Part shown: in pieces, positions 53,729 through 62,847 of the stretch
How the letters are laid out: each line of letters starts with the position of its first letter
How positions within the stretch are numbered: position 1 is the first letter of the stretch
Assembly: GCF_901538355.1 (NCBI RefSeq)
Contig: NZ_LR593887.1
Location: 1,088,920 to 1,152,919 of the forward strand
Source of the DNA: Tuwongella immobilis
GTDB lineage: Bacteria; Planctomycetota; Planctomycetia; Gemmatales; Gemmataceae
Reading direction: 5' to 3'
DNA length: 64,000 nucleotides
Translations under genes and position numbers: made by a program
The notes under the pieces: generated by a model
Databases searched by the model: none
Told to the model about the DNA's origin: nothing
What the model saw: only the letters and a program-made list of their open reading frames with translations

Positions 53729-53755
53729 GTTCGCTTGATGGCCCATGGCGGGAAA

Positions 53756-56005
53756 TTATCCCACGAATACGCCCGTGAATAATCCTTCGCCAAATGGTGC
53801 GAATGTGGTGTCGGCAGTGGTATCGTTCACCGGGTTGAGATAGATCGTCGCCTTGGCGGATGCCCCGGTGCCACCCCCCACGACGAGATCGGCCAAGCCA
53901 TCGCCATTGAGGTCGCGGGCACTGAGCCGAACGCCGCCACGCTGATTTGGATCGCCCGCAAAGAAGTTGAGCAGGGCTACTTCCGCGTTGCCGAATTCCG
54001 GCAGCAAATCCTTGCCGCTCAACGCATACACGCGCGGCCCACCTCCCGGCCCACCGCCGACGATGAGATCGCTATAGCCGTCGCCATTGAGATCGCCACT
54101 GGTCAGATAGACGCCATTGCGAAGGCTTGGCTCGAAGACGAAGCGATCCGGGGCGATCTTTTTCAGGCTGGATGTGGTGACCGTGGTGCCATCGAACATG
54201 GCCAATCGCGGGCCGCCGCCGTACCCCGCGCCAACGAGCACATCCAAGCGACCGTCGCCGTTGATGTCGCCGACTGCGACTCGGGCGCCGCCTCGGAAGT
54301 TGGGATCTTCGATGCCCAGGAAATCGCCTTTGGGGGTGCCATCCCGGCCGAAAATCCGCACCCGTGGGCCGCCGCCTTGATCGGGCGAAGTGACAATTTC
54401 GGCTCGACCATCGCCATCGAGATCGCCAACGGCCAGATGCACGCCGCCCTGGAACGAGGCCTCATACGCCAGGAAGTTGCCAATCGTCTGCCCGGTGGCC
54501 CCGTCCAACACCAGAATCTGCGGCGCTCGGCCTGCTCCTGGCGCGACAATCAAGTCCGGCACGCCGTCGCCGTTGACATCCCCCGTGGCGACTCGCACGC
54601 CGCCGACGAAGCCCGATTCGTATGCCAGCCCGGCATATCGCACTTGGCCATCGGGCGAATACAGGGCCACTCGCGGTAGACTTCCCGCTTCCGATCCCAC
54701 CGCAAACCATGTCCCCGGTGCAACTTGCGCCTTTCCCGGTGTGGTCGGCTTGGGGACAATCACGGGGACAGTCGTGACTCCGTCGCCAGGAGTGGGGTTG
54801 CTGGTCGGAATCTGCCATGCGCCACTGGTGCGATTGTCTTGCAACGATTCAATCGAATTCCAGGTGAGTGCGAATCCGGTGGTGATGCTGGATTCGAGAA
54901 TCAGCGTGTCGCGGTCGCTACTGCCGCGAATTTCCAGCCCGGAGAGCAGCGAAACCGAAGACGATTGCACGCGGGTGCCGTTAATCAGCACTTCGACGGT
55001 GTCTCCTACCCGCCGCACGCGAATCTCATCTGCCGCGCCGTTGCTCCCGGATGGCTGCGATCCGAGGTCGATCACCAAGGTGTGCGCCGATGCGGTGCGG
55101 CCATCAATGAAACTGGCGAACGTCGAAACACGGGTGTATCCGGAATAGTCGCCGAACGAAATGTTGTTGCGTGCCCCACCGCCATTGGTGGCATCGTAAT
55201 CGGCCGATCCGCCGTTGAGATGGAACGACGAGACGCCAGCGACGCGATTGTTCAGCAGCGCCGGGCCGCCGGAATCGCCAGGGGCAGCTGATGCTTCCTC
55301 GGCCCCGAGTCCGCGATGCACCCGGCCATAGCTTTGGGCAAAGGCATCGTTGGCGGCGGTGCCATTGTCGAAATCGGCAACCAACCCCAGGCCGTCGGGA
55401 ATGGAATACCCTGCGGGAAGCGTTAACCCACTGGCATCAAACGTGTTGCGGCCAATGCGTTTGGTGCCCGCGCTGCCGGATTGCCCGCCGGTGGTGCCGG
55501 TGCCGGATTGCCCGTAGCCAATGACGGTGAAATCCTGGCCGACTTCGTTGCTATCTCGATAGATGTCGTATCGAGTCGCCCCGCCGATTCCGGATGGGGC
55601 CAAACTGGGCAGGGTGAGAATCGCCAAATCGTGTCCCGAAGCGGGCACGGCACCGTTGATGGTGCCTGTCCAGCCCGGCACCGACCGCACCGAACTGGCC
55701 GGCACGGTCATGCTGATGGTGCGATCAGGCAAATCAAAGCGGACAATGACATCGCTGTCACCCACCCCGTCGCCATTGACATCGACCGGATGCGCGGCCG
55801 TGAGAATGTGCCGACCATCCGACAGCAGGGTGCCCGTGAAAATCCCGCGTGAGGAGGTCAGATAGACCACCCCCGAGTAACCATCCGATGGTGAGACAAC
55901 CGTGGCAGGCGCGAATGCCCCCACCACCGGCACCACCCGTTCATCCAAGGCTTCCACCCGTAACGGTGGCATCTTGGGACGCCCGTCCGAGAATCGGCTC
56001 GACAT
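53756..56005 (-). CDS. trypsin-like protease fused to FG-GAP repeats
   Basis: A 749-residue protein. The N-terminus LRVEALDERVVPVVG resembles the planctomycete export-related motif LEDRxVP. Residues about 35-310 are a serine protease: His72 (LTAAHPVD), Asp126 (GHDLAIL) and Ser245 (APGDSGGPAL). The rest has about six FG-GAP/VCBS repeats of the form GDVNGDGVPDLIVAPGAG, each with a Ca-binding Dx(D/N)xDG loop, likely to form a beta-propeller. It is probably surface or extracellular. No classical signal peptide is visible. The gene stands alone behind the 53690 hairpin. Confidence 0.88.
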   Translation of the reverse strand: MSSRFSDGRPKMPPLRVEALDERVVPVVGAFAPATVVSPSDGYSGVVYLTSSRGIFTGTLLSDGRHILTAAHPVDVNGDGVGDSDVIVRFDLPDRTISMTVPASSVRSVPGWTGTINGAVPASGHDLAILTLPSLAPSGIGGATRYDIYRDSNEVGQDFTVIGYGQSGTGTTGGQSGSAGTKRIGRNTFDASGLTLPAGYSIPDGLGLVADFDNGTAANDAFAQSYGRVHRGLGAEEASAAPGDSGGPALLNNRVAGVSSFHLNGGSADYDATNGGGARNNISFGDYSGYTRVSTFASFIDGRTASAHTLVIDLGSQPSGSNGAADEIRVRRVGDTVEVLINGTRVQSSSVSLLSGLEIRGSSDRDTLILESSITTGFALTWNSIESLQDNRTSGAWQIPTSNPTPGDGVTTVPVIVPKPTTPGKAQVAPGTWFAVGSEAGSLPRVALYSPDGQVRYAGLAYESGFVGGVRVATGDVNGDGVPDLIVAPGAGRAPQILVLDGATGQTIGNFLAYEASFQGGVHLAVGDLDGDGRAEIVTSPDQGGGPRVRIFGRDGTPKGDFLGIEDPNFRGGARVAVGDINGDGRLDVLVGAGYGGGPRLAMFDGTTVTTSSLKKIAPDRFVFEPSLRNGVYLTSGDLNGDGYSDLIVGGGPGGGPRVYALSGKDLLPEFGNAEVALLNFFAGDPNQRGGVRLSARDLNGDGLADLVVGGGTGASAKATIYLNPVNDTTADTTFAPFGEGLFTGVFVG

Positions 56006-56216
56006 GATGTTTCGTCCAGATGCAAGTCATCGAGAGCAGAATTCTTTGTCCCTCCTATGATGAATTCCCCCCGACCAATTCCAATCGCGACTTCATTAGA
56101 ATCGGAGAAAAGCGTGTGGCCCGCGCTTGTGGCCTTGCGGATTACGCTGGATAATCGGGTGATGAATGGCCGCCAGGATGCGGAATTGCCGGAACTCGTC
56201 CTTTTTTTCTGAAGTC

Positions 56217-57344
56217 ATGAGCAAGAAAAACCGACAACCTGGAGAATCCGCACGAGCCGCAGCCCTCCCAGGTTCGCCAAATTCTCCGAATTTCCCAATC
56301 CGAACAATCGGGATTTCCGTGGGGATTTTGCTAATCGGCATCATTGGCGGAATCCTCGCCATGTTGCCAACTCCACCCGTCGGGAATACCGAAACAATCG
56401 GAGGCGGGGAAATTCGTGAGATTAAACCGCGATCCCAACCCGATGGCGTCGCCCCCGACGGAATGGTGTGGATTCCCGGCGGCCGCTTTGTGATGGGCAG
56501 CTCGGATGGCCCCGCCGATGAGCAGCCGCCGCACCCGGTCTCCGTCTCGGCGTTCTGGATGGATCGCACCGAAGTGACCAACGCGCAGTTTCGGAAGTTT
56601 GTCGAAGCGACGGGGTATCAAACCGTGGCCGAGCGGCCCGTCGATCCGGCACAATATGGCCTTCCGCCCGCCGAGAAAATCCCGCCGTTTTCCGCGGTCT
56701 TCGATGCGGCGATTCCCGAAGTCGATCTGCGCCGACCCGCCGATGAGCCGCACCCGCCCTGGTGGAAGCGTGTCAATGGCGCGTGTTGGCGGCATCCGGA
56801 GGGACCGAATTCGTCGATCGAAGGCAAGGACAATCATCCGGTCGTGCAGATTGCCTATCTGGATGCGCTGGCGTATTGCAAATGGGCCGGGAAGCGACTG
56901 CCGACCGAGGCAGAGTGGGAATTTGCCGCACGCGGTGGGCTGGATCAGAAAACCTACGTCTGGGGCGATGTCCAACCCGGTGCCGATGGTGTCTGGCAGG
57001 CCAACATCTGGCAAGGGAAGTTTCCGCGAGAAAATGCAATCTCCGATGGATTTCGTGGCTCCGCCCCCGTCGCCAGCTTCGCCGCCAACGGCTATGGATT
57101 GTTCGATATGTCCGGAAACGTCTGGGAATGGTGCGAGGATTGGTACGATCCAAACTATTATCGCATCAGCACTTCCATCAATCCGATTGGACCAATGGAC
57201 GGCACCACTCGCGTGATGCGGGGTGGATCGTTCTTGTGTGCAGACATTTATTGTCGGCGGTATCTCCCGGCCGCTCGCCACGCCAACGACCCCGATTCAG
57301 CGGCCAATCACATCGGATTCCGATGCGTGAAAGACGCCCCTTGA
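56217..57344 (+). CDS. formylglycine-generating enzyme (FGE/SUMF1-like), membrane anchored
   Basis: A 375-residue protein. A cytoplasmic stretch of about 25 residues is followed by a membrane helix at about 29-50 (IRTIGISVGILLIGIIGGIL), then the FGE-sulfatase domain: MVWIPGGRFVMGSS, then DRTEVTNAQF, RLPTEAEWEFAARGG and GNVWEWCEDWY. The two active cysteines of true FGE are present at Cys341 and Cys346 (GGSFLCADIYCRRY, matching the human YMCHKSYCYRY motif), and the family end NHIGFRCVKD is kept. It turns the Cys of sulfatases, such as Cys81 of the one at 23041, into formylglycine. Many related 'SUMF1-like' proteins lack these cysteines; this one keeps them. Confidence 0.93.
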   Translation: MSKKNRQPGESARAAALPGSPNSPNFPIRTIGISVGILLIGIIGGILAMLPTPPVGNTETIGGGEIREIKPRSQPDGVAPDGMVWIPGGRFVMGSSDGPADEQPPHPVSVSAFWMDRTEVTNAQFRKFVEATGYQTVAERPVDPAQYGLPPAEKIPPFSAVFDAAIPEVDLRRPADEPHPPWWKRVNGACWRHPEGPNSSIEGKDNHPVVQIAYLDALAYCKWAGKRLPTEAEWEFAARGGLDQKTYVWGDVQPGADGVWQANIWQGKFPRENAISDGFRGSAPVASFAANGYGLFDMSGNVWEWCEDWYDPNYYRISTSINPIGPMDGTTRVMRGGSFLCADIYCRRYLPAARHANDPDSAANHIGFRCVKDAP

Positions 57345-57483
57345 AATTCCGGTAGTCGGGCGATTGTTGCGGATATCGCAGCATCGGGATCGCCCCCCAA
57401 TTCGATGCACGCTGATGCACCGCGATGCGGCAGGCTGTGCGGCGCATCGGCAGAGTTTGACAGAATCGGCTGGAGGGGATTGC

Positions 57484-58032
57484 GTGGGACGATCGATGTG
57501 GATTGCGGCCTTGATCGGGGCCGTTCACGGGGCGGTCGAGATTGCGGTGCTCTTTCTGATGAGCGATCGCTATACCTTGGCCAATGACTGGCTGCTTGTC
57601 GTCATGGCGGTCGTCGCCAATAGCACGGGGTTTGCCGTCGCGGCCCGGTATGCGGTCAATCTGTTGGGGGTGGCCATTTCTGGGCTGCTCGGATTCATCG
57701 TCGGCGGCTGGCTGGGCATCCACACCATCGGCAACTACGAATTCACGGTTCCCGTTCCCAAAGAGGATCGCGAACTGCGGATCATCCTCCCCGGCAACGA
57801 GCGGATTCTGGAATTGAATGGGCTTCCCGAAGAGAAGGTCAAGCGTCTCCCCATCGGCCTTGCCATGGGGGGACTCCTCGGATTCGCCGCCGCCGCATTG
57901 CTCTACGCCCGATGGACGTACCGTCCCGATGACGATTGGGCCGACGACGATTGGACGGATGACGATCGCACCGACGATGGCCGCACCGATTCGGACAACA
58001 AAAAATCGCCCCGTGATTCGATCGAAAAGTGA
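57484..58032 (+). CDS. small membrane protein with Asp-rich C-terminus
   Basis: A 182-residue protein. The GTG at 57484 is chosen because TGGAGGGG lies six bases upstream; an ATG at 57496 is the alternative. Four membrane helices (IAALIGAVHGAVEIAVLFLM, then a second, third and fourth, with LGFIVGGWLGIHTIG in the middle). The tail holds DDDWADDDWTDDDRTDDGRT, strongly acidic. The function is unknown. It starts 139 bases after the formylglycine-generating enzyme on the same strand. Confidence 0.7.
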   Translation: MGRSMWIAALIGAVHGAVEIAVLFLMSDRYTLANDWLLVVMAVVANSTGFAVAARYAVNLLGVAISGLLGFIVGGWLGIHTIGNYEFTVPVPKEDRELRIILPGNERILELNGLPEEKVKRLPIGLAMGGLLGFAAAALLYARWTYRPDDDWADDDWTDDDRTDDGRTDSDNKKSPRDSIEK

Positions 58033-58195
58033 CGCATTTTTCATTGCACGAGTGTGCCGACATTGCTCAGATTGAACGAAGTGAGAGAGTCAACTTCATT
58101 CAGGCTTTCGCAGATGAAGTGGCATTTGACGCGAGCCCAGTCTGGCCATGAGGGGCATCGACTGAACTGCGGCCTTTGGCGCTGGGGGATTTGGG

Positions 58196-58768
58196 GTGGC
58201 GGAATCGTTGGCGTTGCGGTCGGCGCGGTTATTGCTTCGGCGACTGCGTGCGGAGGATGCGGCGGCGTTGGTCGGCTATCGGGGGCTTCCCGAGGTGGCG
58301 CGGTATCAGTCGTGGGAGGCGTTTGGCCCGGAGGATGCGGCCCGGTTGATCGCCAAGCAGGTGGCAATCGACCCAGACACGCCTGGCACTTGGGTTCAAC
58401 TTGTGGCGGTGTTGGCCGAATCGGGCGAGATCATCGGGGATTGCGGCATTCATTTCCGGGCGGATGACCCGCAGCAGGTGGAATTGGGGATCACACTTGC
58501 CCCGGCGCATCAGGGGCGCGGGTTGGCCACCGAGATTCTGAATACGGTCCTTGGGTATGTTTTCGGATCGCTCGGCAAGCATCGGGCGATGGCGGTGGTT
58601 GATGCCGACAATCACCCAGCGGCGGCGTTATTTCGGCGGGTCGGGTTCCGGCAGGAGGCCCACCACGTCGAGCATGTGTGGTTCAAAGGGGCGTGGGGCA
58701 GCGAATTCGTCTTTGCGCTGCTGAATCGGGAGTGGCAAGATCCGCTGTCTTCGCCGCAGTTGCCATAA
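58196..58768 (+). CDS. GNAT acetyltransferase (RimJ/RimL-like)
   Basis: A 190-residue protein starting at a GTG with GGGGGAT just upstream. The acetyl-CoA-binding motif is HQGRGLATEI, in the context ITLAPAHQGRGLATEILNTV. The start LRSARLLLRRLRAEDAAALV and the end FRRVGFRQEAHHVEHVWFKG match acetyltransferase type-3 domains, which acetylate protein N-termini, ribosomal proteins or antibiotics. Target unknown. Confidence 0.87.
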   Translation: MAESLALRSARLLLRRLRAEDAAALVGYRGLPEVARYQSWEAFGPEDAARLIAKQVAIDPDTPGTWVQLVAVLAESGEIIGDCGIHFRADDPQQVELGITLAPAHQGRGLATEILNTVLGYVFGSLGKHRAMAVVDADNHPAAALFRRVGFRQEAHHVEHVWFKGAWGSEFVFALLNREWQDPLSSPQLP

Positions 58769-58978
58769 CCGATGACGGTGGAGGATGTTCAGGATGATCG
58801 CGTTGGTTGTGTCGGTGAATGGTGACCCATCGCACGATCCGCGAATCGAACCATCGCGAATGTGGGCGTGATTCGGTGCCCATGCCCTGGATCTGGCAGC
58901 GGGGTAGCATCGCTTGACGCGCGGGGGAATCCCGCCAATACTCTTCCGACTTGGAACCAACAATCGGGAGGGATTTCC

Positions 58979-59995
58979 GTGAGTGATTCTGTTTCTCCGC
59001 CGCCGGAAGTAGTGATGACGCAACTCATTTTTGGGAAATGGGTTGCGATGGCCATTTCGGTGGCCGCTAAACTCCATCTGGCCGATCATCTGGCGAATGG
59101 GCCGCTATCGGTCGCGGAATTGGCCACGCGAACCGAGACACACGCTCCGAGTCTGTTTCGGTTGCTGCGGGCGTTGGCGAGTGTGGGCATTTTCGCCGAG
59201 GATGCGGCGGGGAATTTCGCGCAAACGCCGTTGTCGCAAGTCCTTCGCTCCAATGTCCCCGGTTCGATGCGGGCGGTGGCCGACTATTGTGGGGCCGATT
59301 GGAGTTGGCGACCTTGGGGGCAACTGCTGGAGACGGTGAAAACGGGCCAGACGGCCTTCGATGCGGTTTTCGGCGAGCAAGTGTTTGAGTATCTGTCGAA
59401 GCACCCGCACGAATCAGAAGTCTTCAACGAAGGGATGACCAGCTTTTCGATGCAGGAATCGCCGGCAGTGGTCGCTGCGGTCGATTTTTCGGCATTCGGA
59501 ACGATTGTCGATGTCGGGGGCGGTCACGGGCATCTGCTCGGGACGATTTTGATGAAGACGCCGACGGCACGCGGGATTGTCTATGATTTGCCGCATGTCG
59601 TGGCCGGGGCACCCGCGCACCTGGCGGCGGTGGGGCTAGCTGATCGCTGCCGTGCGGAGGGGGGCAACTTCTTCGAGACGGTCCCGGCGGGCGATGCCTA
59701 TGTGATGAAGCATATCATCCACGATTGGCCGGACGACAAATCGATCACGATTCTCCGCAATTGTCGCCGGGCTGCGAATCCGGGCGCCAAGCTATTTCTG
59801 GTGGAAATGGTGATTCCGCCGGGCAACGCACCGTCGCCGGGCAAGCTGCTCGATCTGGAAATGCTGGTCATCGCCAGCGGCAAAGAACGCACCGAAGCCG
59901 AGTACGCCGCCCTGTTCGCCGCCGCCGGCTGGCGCTTGACGCGCATTGTGCCGACGCAATCCCCCACCTCCGTGATCGAAGCCGAACTGGCGTGA
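58979..59995 (+). CDS. SAM-dependent O-methyltransferase (Methyltransf_2 type)
   Basis: A 338-residue protein beginning at a GTG at 58979 (preceded by GGGAGGG). The N-terminal dimerisation/winged-helix part is at 1-110 (KLHLADHLANGPLSVAELAT, then HAPSLFRLLRALASVGIF). The SAM-binding motif IVDVGGGHGHLLG is at about 178-190. The catalytic His is in KHIIHDWPDDKSI. The family acts on plant and bacterial small-molecule hydroxyls (hydroxyindole, carminomycin type). No partner biosynthesis genes are adjacent. The substrate is unknown. Confidence 0.9.
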   Translation: MSDSVSPPPEVVMTQLIFGKWVAMAISVAAKLHLADHLANGPLSVAELATRTETHAPSLFRLLRALASVGIFAEDAAGNFAQTPLSQVLRSNVPGSMRAVADYCGADWSWRPWGQLLETVKTGQTAFDAVFGEQVFEYLSKHPHESEVFNEGMTSFSMQESPAVVAAVDFSAFGTIVDVGGGHGHLLGTILMKTPTARGIVYDLPHVVAGAPAHLAAVGLADRCRAEGGNFFETVPAGDAYVMKHIIHDWPDDKSITILRNCRRAANPGAKLFLVEMVIPPGNAPSPGKLLDLEMLVIASGKERTEAEYAALFAAAGWRLTRIVPTQSPTSVIEAELA

Positions 59996-60165
59996 TCTGT
60001 CCCAGATCGATTGCGAATCTGCGCATGCGGATCATGCACGGAATCAAAGCGATTCGATGAGTCGGAATGCGGGGCGGGTGTGGGACCGTCCCGTTCTTGA
60101 ACCGGCGATTCTGACCGGATACCCGCAGATTTCGCTCTCAAACCGATTTCGCTCTTGAACCGAAG

Positions 60166-60184
60166 CAGGGGCCGTCTGCCCCTG
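60166..60184. terminator. short GC-rich hairpin between convergent genes
   Basis: CAGGGGC (60166-60172) and GCCCCTG (60178-60184) flank a 5-base loop, just before the end of the minus-strand gene at 60185. Just upstream, ATTTCGCTCT(C/T)(A/G)AACCG occurs twice in tandem. No U-run. Confidence 0.45.
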
Positions 60185-61042
60185 TCAGGAAGTCAGATTC
60201 AGTCCCGTGGTGCGACGGGGAATCCAACCCAGAAATTCGAACAGGCCACGGAACAGAAAGCACGCGCTGATCCCGAAGATTGCGAACCCGAACATGGCGG
60301 AGAGGGTGTCTTCGGAATGGGGGTACATCAGCCAGCCAGTGAACGCGAAGAGATAGAAGCTGAAGCCATAGCCAATCACAGCGATCAGGAATAGTGCCCC
60401 GGTCATGAGCAGAAAGCGGACAAACGCCATCCCGAACTGTTGATCTTCGTTGAATTCGGGGGGGATGTGCAGAGCATTGAATCCAATCATGCTGATCACA
60501 CAAACCGCGAACAGCCAGGAACTGAAGATCCAGATGGTCCAGATGGATCGTTCCATCCAGGTCATTTCCAGTTTTGCCTCGGTCAGCACGGCGATGGGTG
60601 GCTCGATGGGAATGCCGGGAGTGGGCGGAGTGGGTGGGGTGAACGAGTAGCGGTTCGGATCGACGACGCCGGAAACACGCACCTTCCCAACGGCATTTTG
60701 GAGAGACTGGCGTTCATTCCAATGTCGCGAGCCAAAAATGACTTTGATGCCGCGCTCGCGAGTGCCCGACCGAAGCCAGAGAATCGCTTGACCGTTGTCG
60801 TATTGTGGATCGGAGAAAAACGAGGTTTCGGAGATTTCTTCGTCGATCGTGACGCGGGAAGCGGGCGGCGGGGCTTGCCAAGTCGGACTCCGGGCTGTCT
60901 CGCGGTTCGGTTGCGATTCTTGGGGAGTGAAGGTGAATTCAATGCTCCAGATTCGAATCGACGCCAGACGAAGAAACAGAATCCCGTACAGTGCGAATAA
61001 AATGGCGATCACATTGCGAATTCGGGTCCAAGGAATCGGCAT
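60185..61042 (-). CDS. hypothetical membrane protein (285 aa)
   Basis: Signal/anchor helix at about 9-30 (VIAILFALYGILFLRLASIR). A soluble middle part (35-155) is Pro-rich at its end (TPPTPPTPGIPIEPP). Three to four membrane helices follow (IWTIWIFSSWLFAVCVISMI and later, FLLMTGALFLIAVIGYGF, FAIFGISACFLFRGLFEFLG). No known family recognised. It lies between convergent and divergent neighbours, so it is probably monocistronic. GGAG precedes the ATG. Confidence 0.72.
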   Translation of the reverse strand: MPIPWTRIRNVIAILFALYGILFLRLASIRIWSIEFTFTPQESQPNRETARSPTWQAPPPASRVTIDEEISETSFFSDPQYDNGQAILWLRSGTRERGIKVIFGSRHWNERQSLQNAVGKVRVSGVVDPNRYSFTPPTPPTPGIPIEPPIAVLTEAKLEMTWMERSIWTIWIFSSWLFAVCVISMIGFNALHIPPEFNEDQQFGMAFVRFLLMTGALFLIAVIGYGFSFYLFAFTGWLMYPHSEDTLSAMFGFAIFGISACFLFRGLFEFLGWIPRRTTGLNLTS

Positions 61043-61327
61043 GGGGGACGCTCCACGAATCGAATGCGTGGTGGTGGCACGGTCGCTAGGATTCGATTCG
61101 ATCGACTGATGGTTCGATTGCAGAAAAAAATGCGAATTCGTGGAAATTGCCTCCGCTGGCTGCCGGGGGGACTTCGACTGACAGTCGGCGTCGGCAAGTG
61201 GGATCAGATGGAGCCATTGTCAGGAATTGAAGTGATGATTGGGATGCGCGATCGGTTTGAGGTAGGATTGTTCGGTGATTGGCCATGATTACGGATCTGC
61301 GAATGGATTGCTGAAGGAGCATCCCCG

Positions 61328-62137
61328 ATGAAAATTGCCCTCGCTTCGCCACAGGTGGCCACATCGTTATCCGATGGATTGCAACGCATCGAGCGGTTGT
61401 TGCGGTGCGCGGCGGAGCAGGGGGCGAGCATCGTCTGCTTTCCCGAAGCGTATTTGCCGGGATTGCGCGGCCAGGATTTCGCAGTCTTTCCATTCCACGA
61501 GTCGGAATTGTCCACAGTCGTGCAGTCGGTTGCGGGGTGGTGTGCCGATGCAAGGATCGCCGCGATTGTCAGCAGTGAGCGATTCGCCGATTCGGGCCGC
61601 CAGATCGCCGCCTATGTCTTCCAAGCCGATGGCCAATTGCAAGGCATTCAGACGAAGAATCAAATCGATCCCAGCGAAGATCCGTACTACGTGCCCGGCG
61701 AAACCCGGCAGTTGTTCCAAATCGAGGGATTGACCTTCGGCGTGGCGATCTGTCATGAGGCGTGGCGCTATCCCGAGACGGTGCGCTGGGCGGCGGTGCG
61801 GGGAGCGCAAGTCGTGTTCCAGCCGCAACATACGGGGATGGTCCAATCGGGCCGTGTGCCGACGGAATGGGGCAGTCCGCAGAATGCGTATTATGAGCAG
61901 GCCATGCGCATGCGAGCGCGGGAGAATACGATCTACTTTGCCTCGGTGAATTATGCGCTCCCGTATCCGGAATCGGCCACGAGCGTCATTGACCCGCAGG
62001 GCGATTGTGTCGCGTTTCTGCCGTATGGCCAAGAAGGGGTGTTGGTGACGGAGTTGGAGTTATCCCGCGCGACGGGATTGCTCGCCAGTCGCTATGCGCC
62101 CGAACGACTTCGCCAAGGCGTGCTGCGCCACGAATGA
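61328..62137 (+). CDS. carbon-nitrogen hydrolase (nitrilase superfamily)
   Basis: A 269-residue protein. The Glu-Lys-Cys triad is visible: Glu in VCFPEAYLPG, Lys in QTKNQIDPSED and Cys in VAICHEAWRYPE. It cleaves non-peptide C-N bonds in amides. The substrate class cannot be decided by eye. The stop overlaps an in-frame ATG of the following acetyltransferase open frame (ATGA at 62134-62137), suggesting co-transcription. Confidence 0.9.
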   Translation: MKIALASPQVATSLSDGLQRIERLLRCAAEQGASIVCFPEAYLPGLRGQDFAVFPFHESELSTVVQSVAGWCADARIAAIVSSERFADSGRQIAAYVFQADGQLQGIQTKNQIDPSEDPYYVPGETRQLFQIEGLTFGVAICHEAWRYPETVRWAAVRGAQVVFQPQHTGMVQSGRVPTEWGSPQNAYYEQAMRMRARENTIYFASVNYALPYPESATSVIDPQGDCVAFLPYGQEGVLVTELELSRATGLLASRYAPERLRQGVLRHE

Positions 62138-62175
62138 GCGATGCGTTCCACCGATTGGAAAGAACCGAGGGAATC

Positions 62176-62715
62176 ATGCTGACCATTCGCCCCGAAATCC
62201 CGGCGGATATTCCCGCAATTGACGCGTTGAATTGTGCTTGTTTTCCTCTGCATCTTGAGGCGATTCTCGTGGATCGGCTTCGGGAATCGGGGCGATTGAC
62301 GGTGTCGCTGGTGGCCGAGTGGCGGGAGTCGCTGGCGGGGCCGGGGCGAGTGGTCGGGCAGATTGCCTGGAGTCCGGTGACGACTCCGCAATTGGCGATT
62401 CCCCCGCAGGCGCTGGGCGTCGGGCTGGCTCCTGTGGCGGTGGATGCGGACTTGCGACGGCAGGGAATTGCCACCCGACTGGTGCAGGCGGGGCTTGATC
62501 GCTGTCGCGAGCTGGGATTTGGTTGGTGCGTGGTGTTGGGCGAGCCGGCATTCTATCGCCGATTCGGATTCCGCCCGGCGTACCCCTTCGGATTGTTCGA
62601 TCGGTACGAAGGTGGCGACGCGTTCCAAGTATTGGAACTCTCTCCGGGGGCACTGCCACGCGATGCCGGCCGGGTGGAATACGCTCCGGAATTTGCCATC
62701 TTCGACGAATCCTGA
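62176..62715 (+). CDS. GNAT acetyltransferase
   Basis: A 179-residue protein. It has a conserved GNAT core: LTIRPEIPADIPAIDALNCA at the start, VAVDADLRRQGIATRLVQAG as the acetyl-CoA loop, and CVVLGEPAFYRRFGFRPAYP near the end. The GEPAFYRRFGF motif is typical of the YhbS-type N-acetyltransferases. The ATG at 62176 has GAGGGA eight bases before; an ATG at 62134 overlapping the upstream stop is the alternative. Confidence 0.9.
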   Translation: MLTIRPEIPADIPAIDALNCACFPLHLEAILVDRLRESGRLTVSLVAEWRESLAGPGRVVGQIAWSPVTTPQLAIPPQALGVGLAPVAVDADLRRQGIATRLVQAGLDRCRELGFGWCVVLGEPAFYRRFGFRPAYPFGLFDRYEGGDAFQVLELSPGALPRDAGRVEYAPEFAIFDES

Positions 62716-62847
62716 AACGCTCATTCCGCGGAATGAAATCGTGAGTGATTTTCTGGTGGAATTGCGAACAATTCGCTATCGTTCGATGCTCGAAATCGGC
62801 ACAATCAGACATGTTCCTTTCTCATTCCTCGGTTCGGAGGAGTTGGC

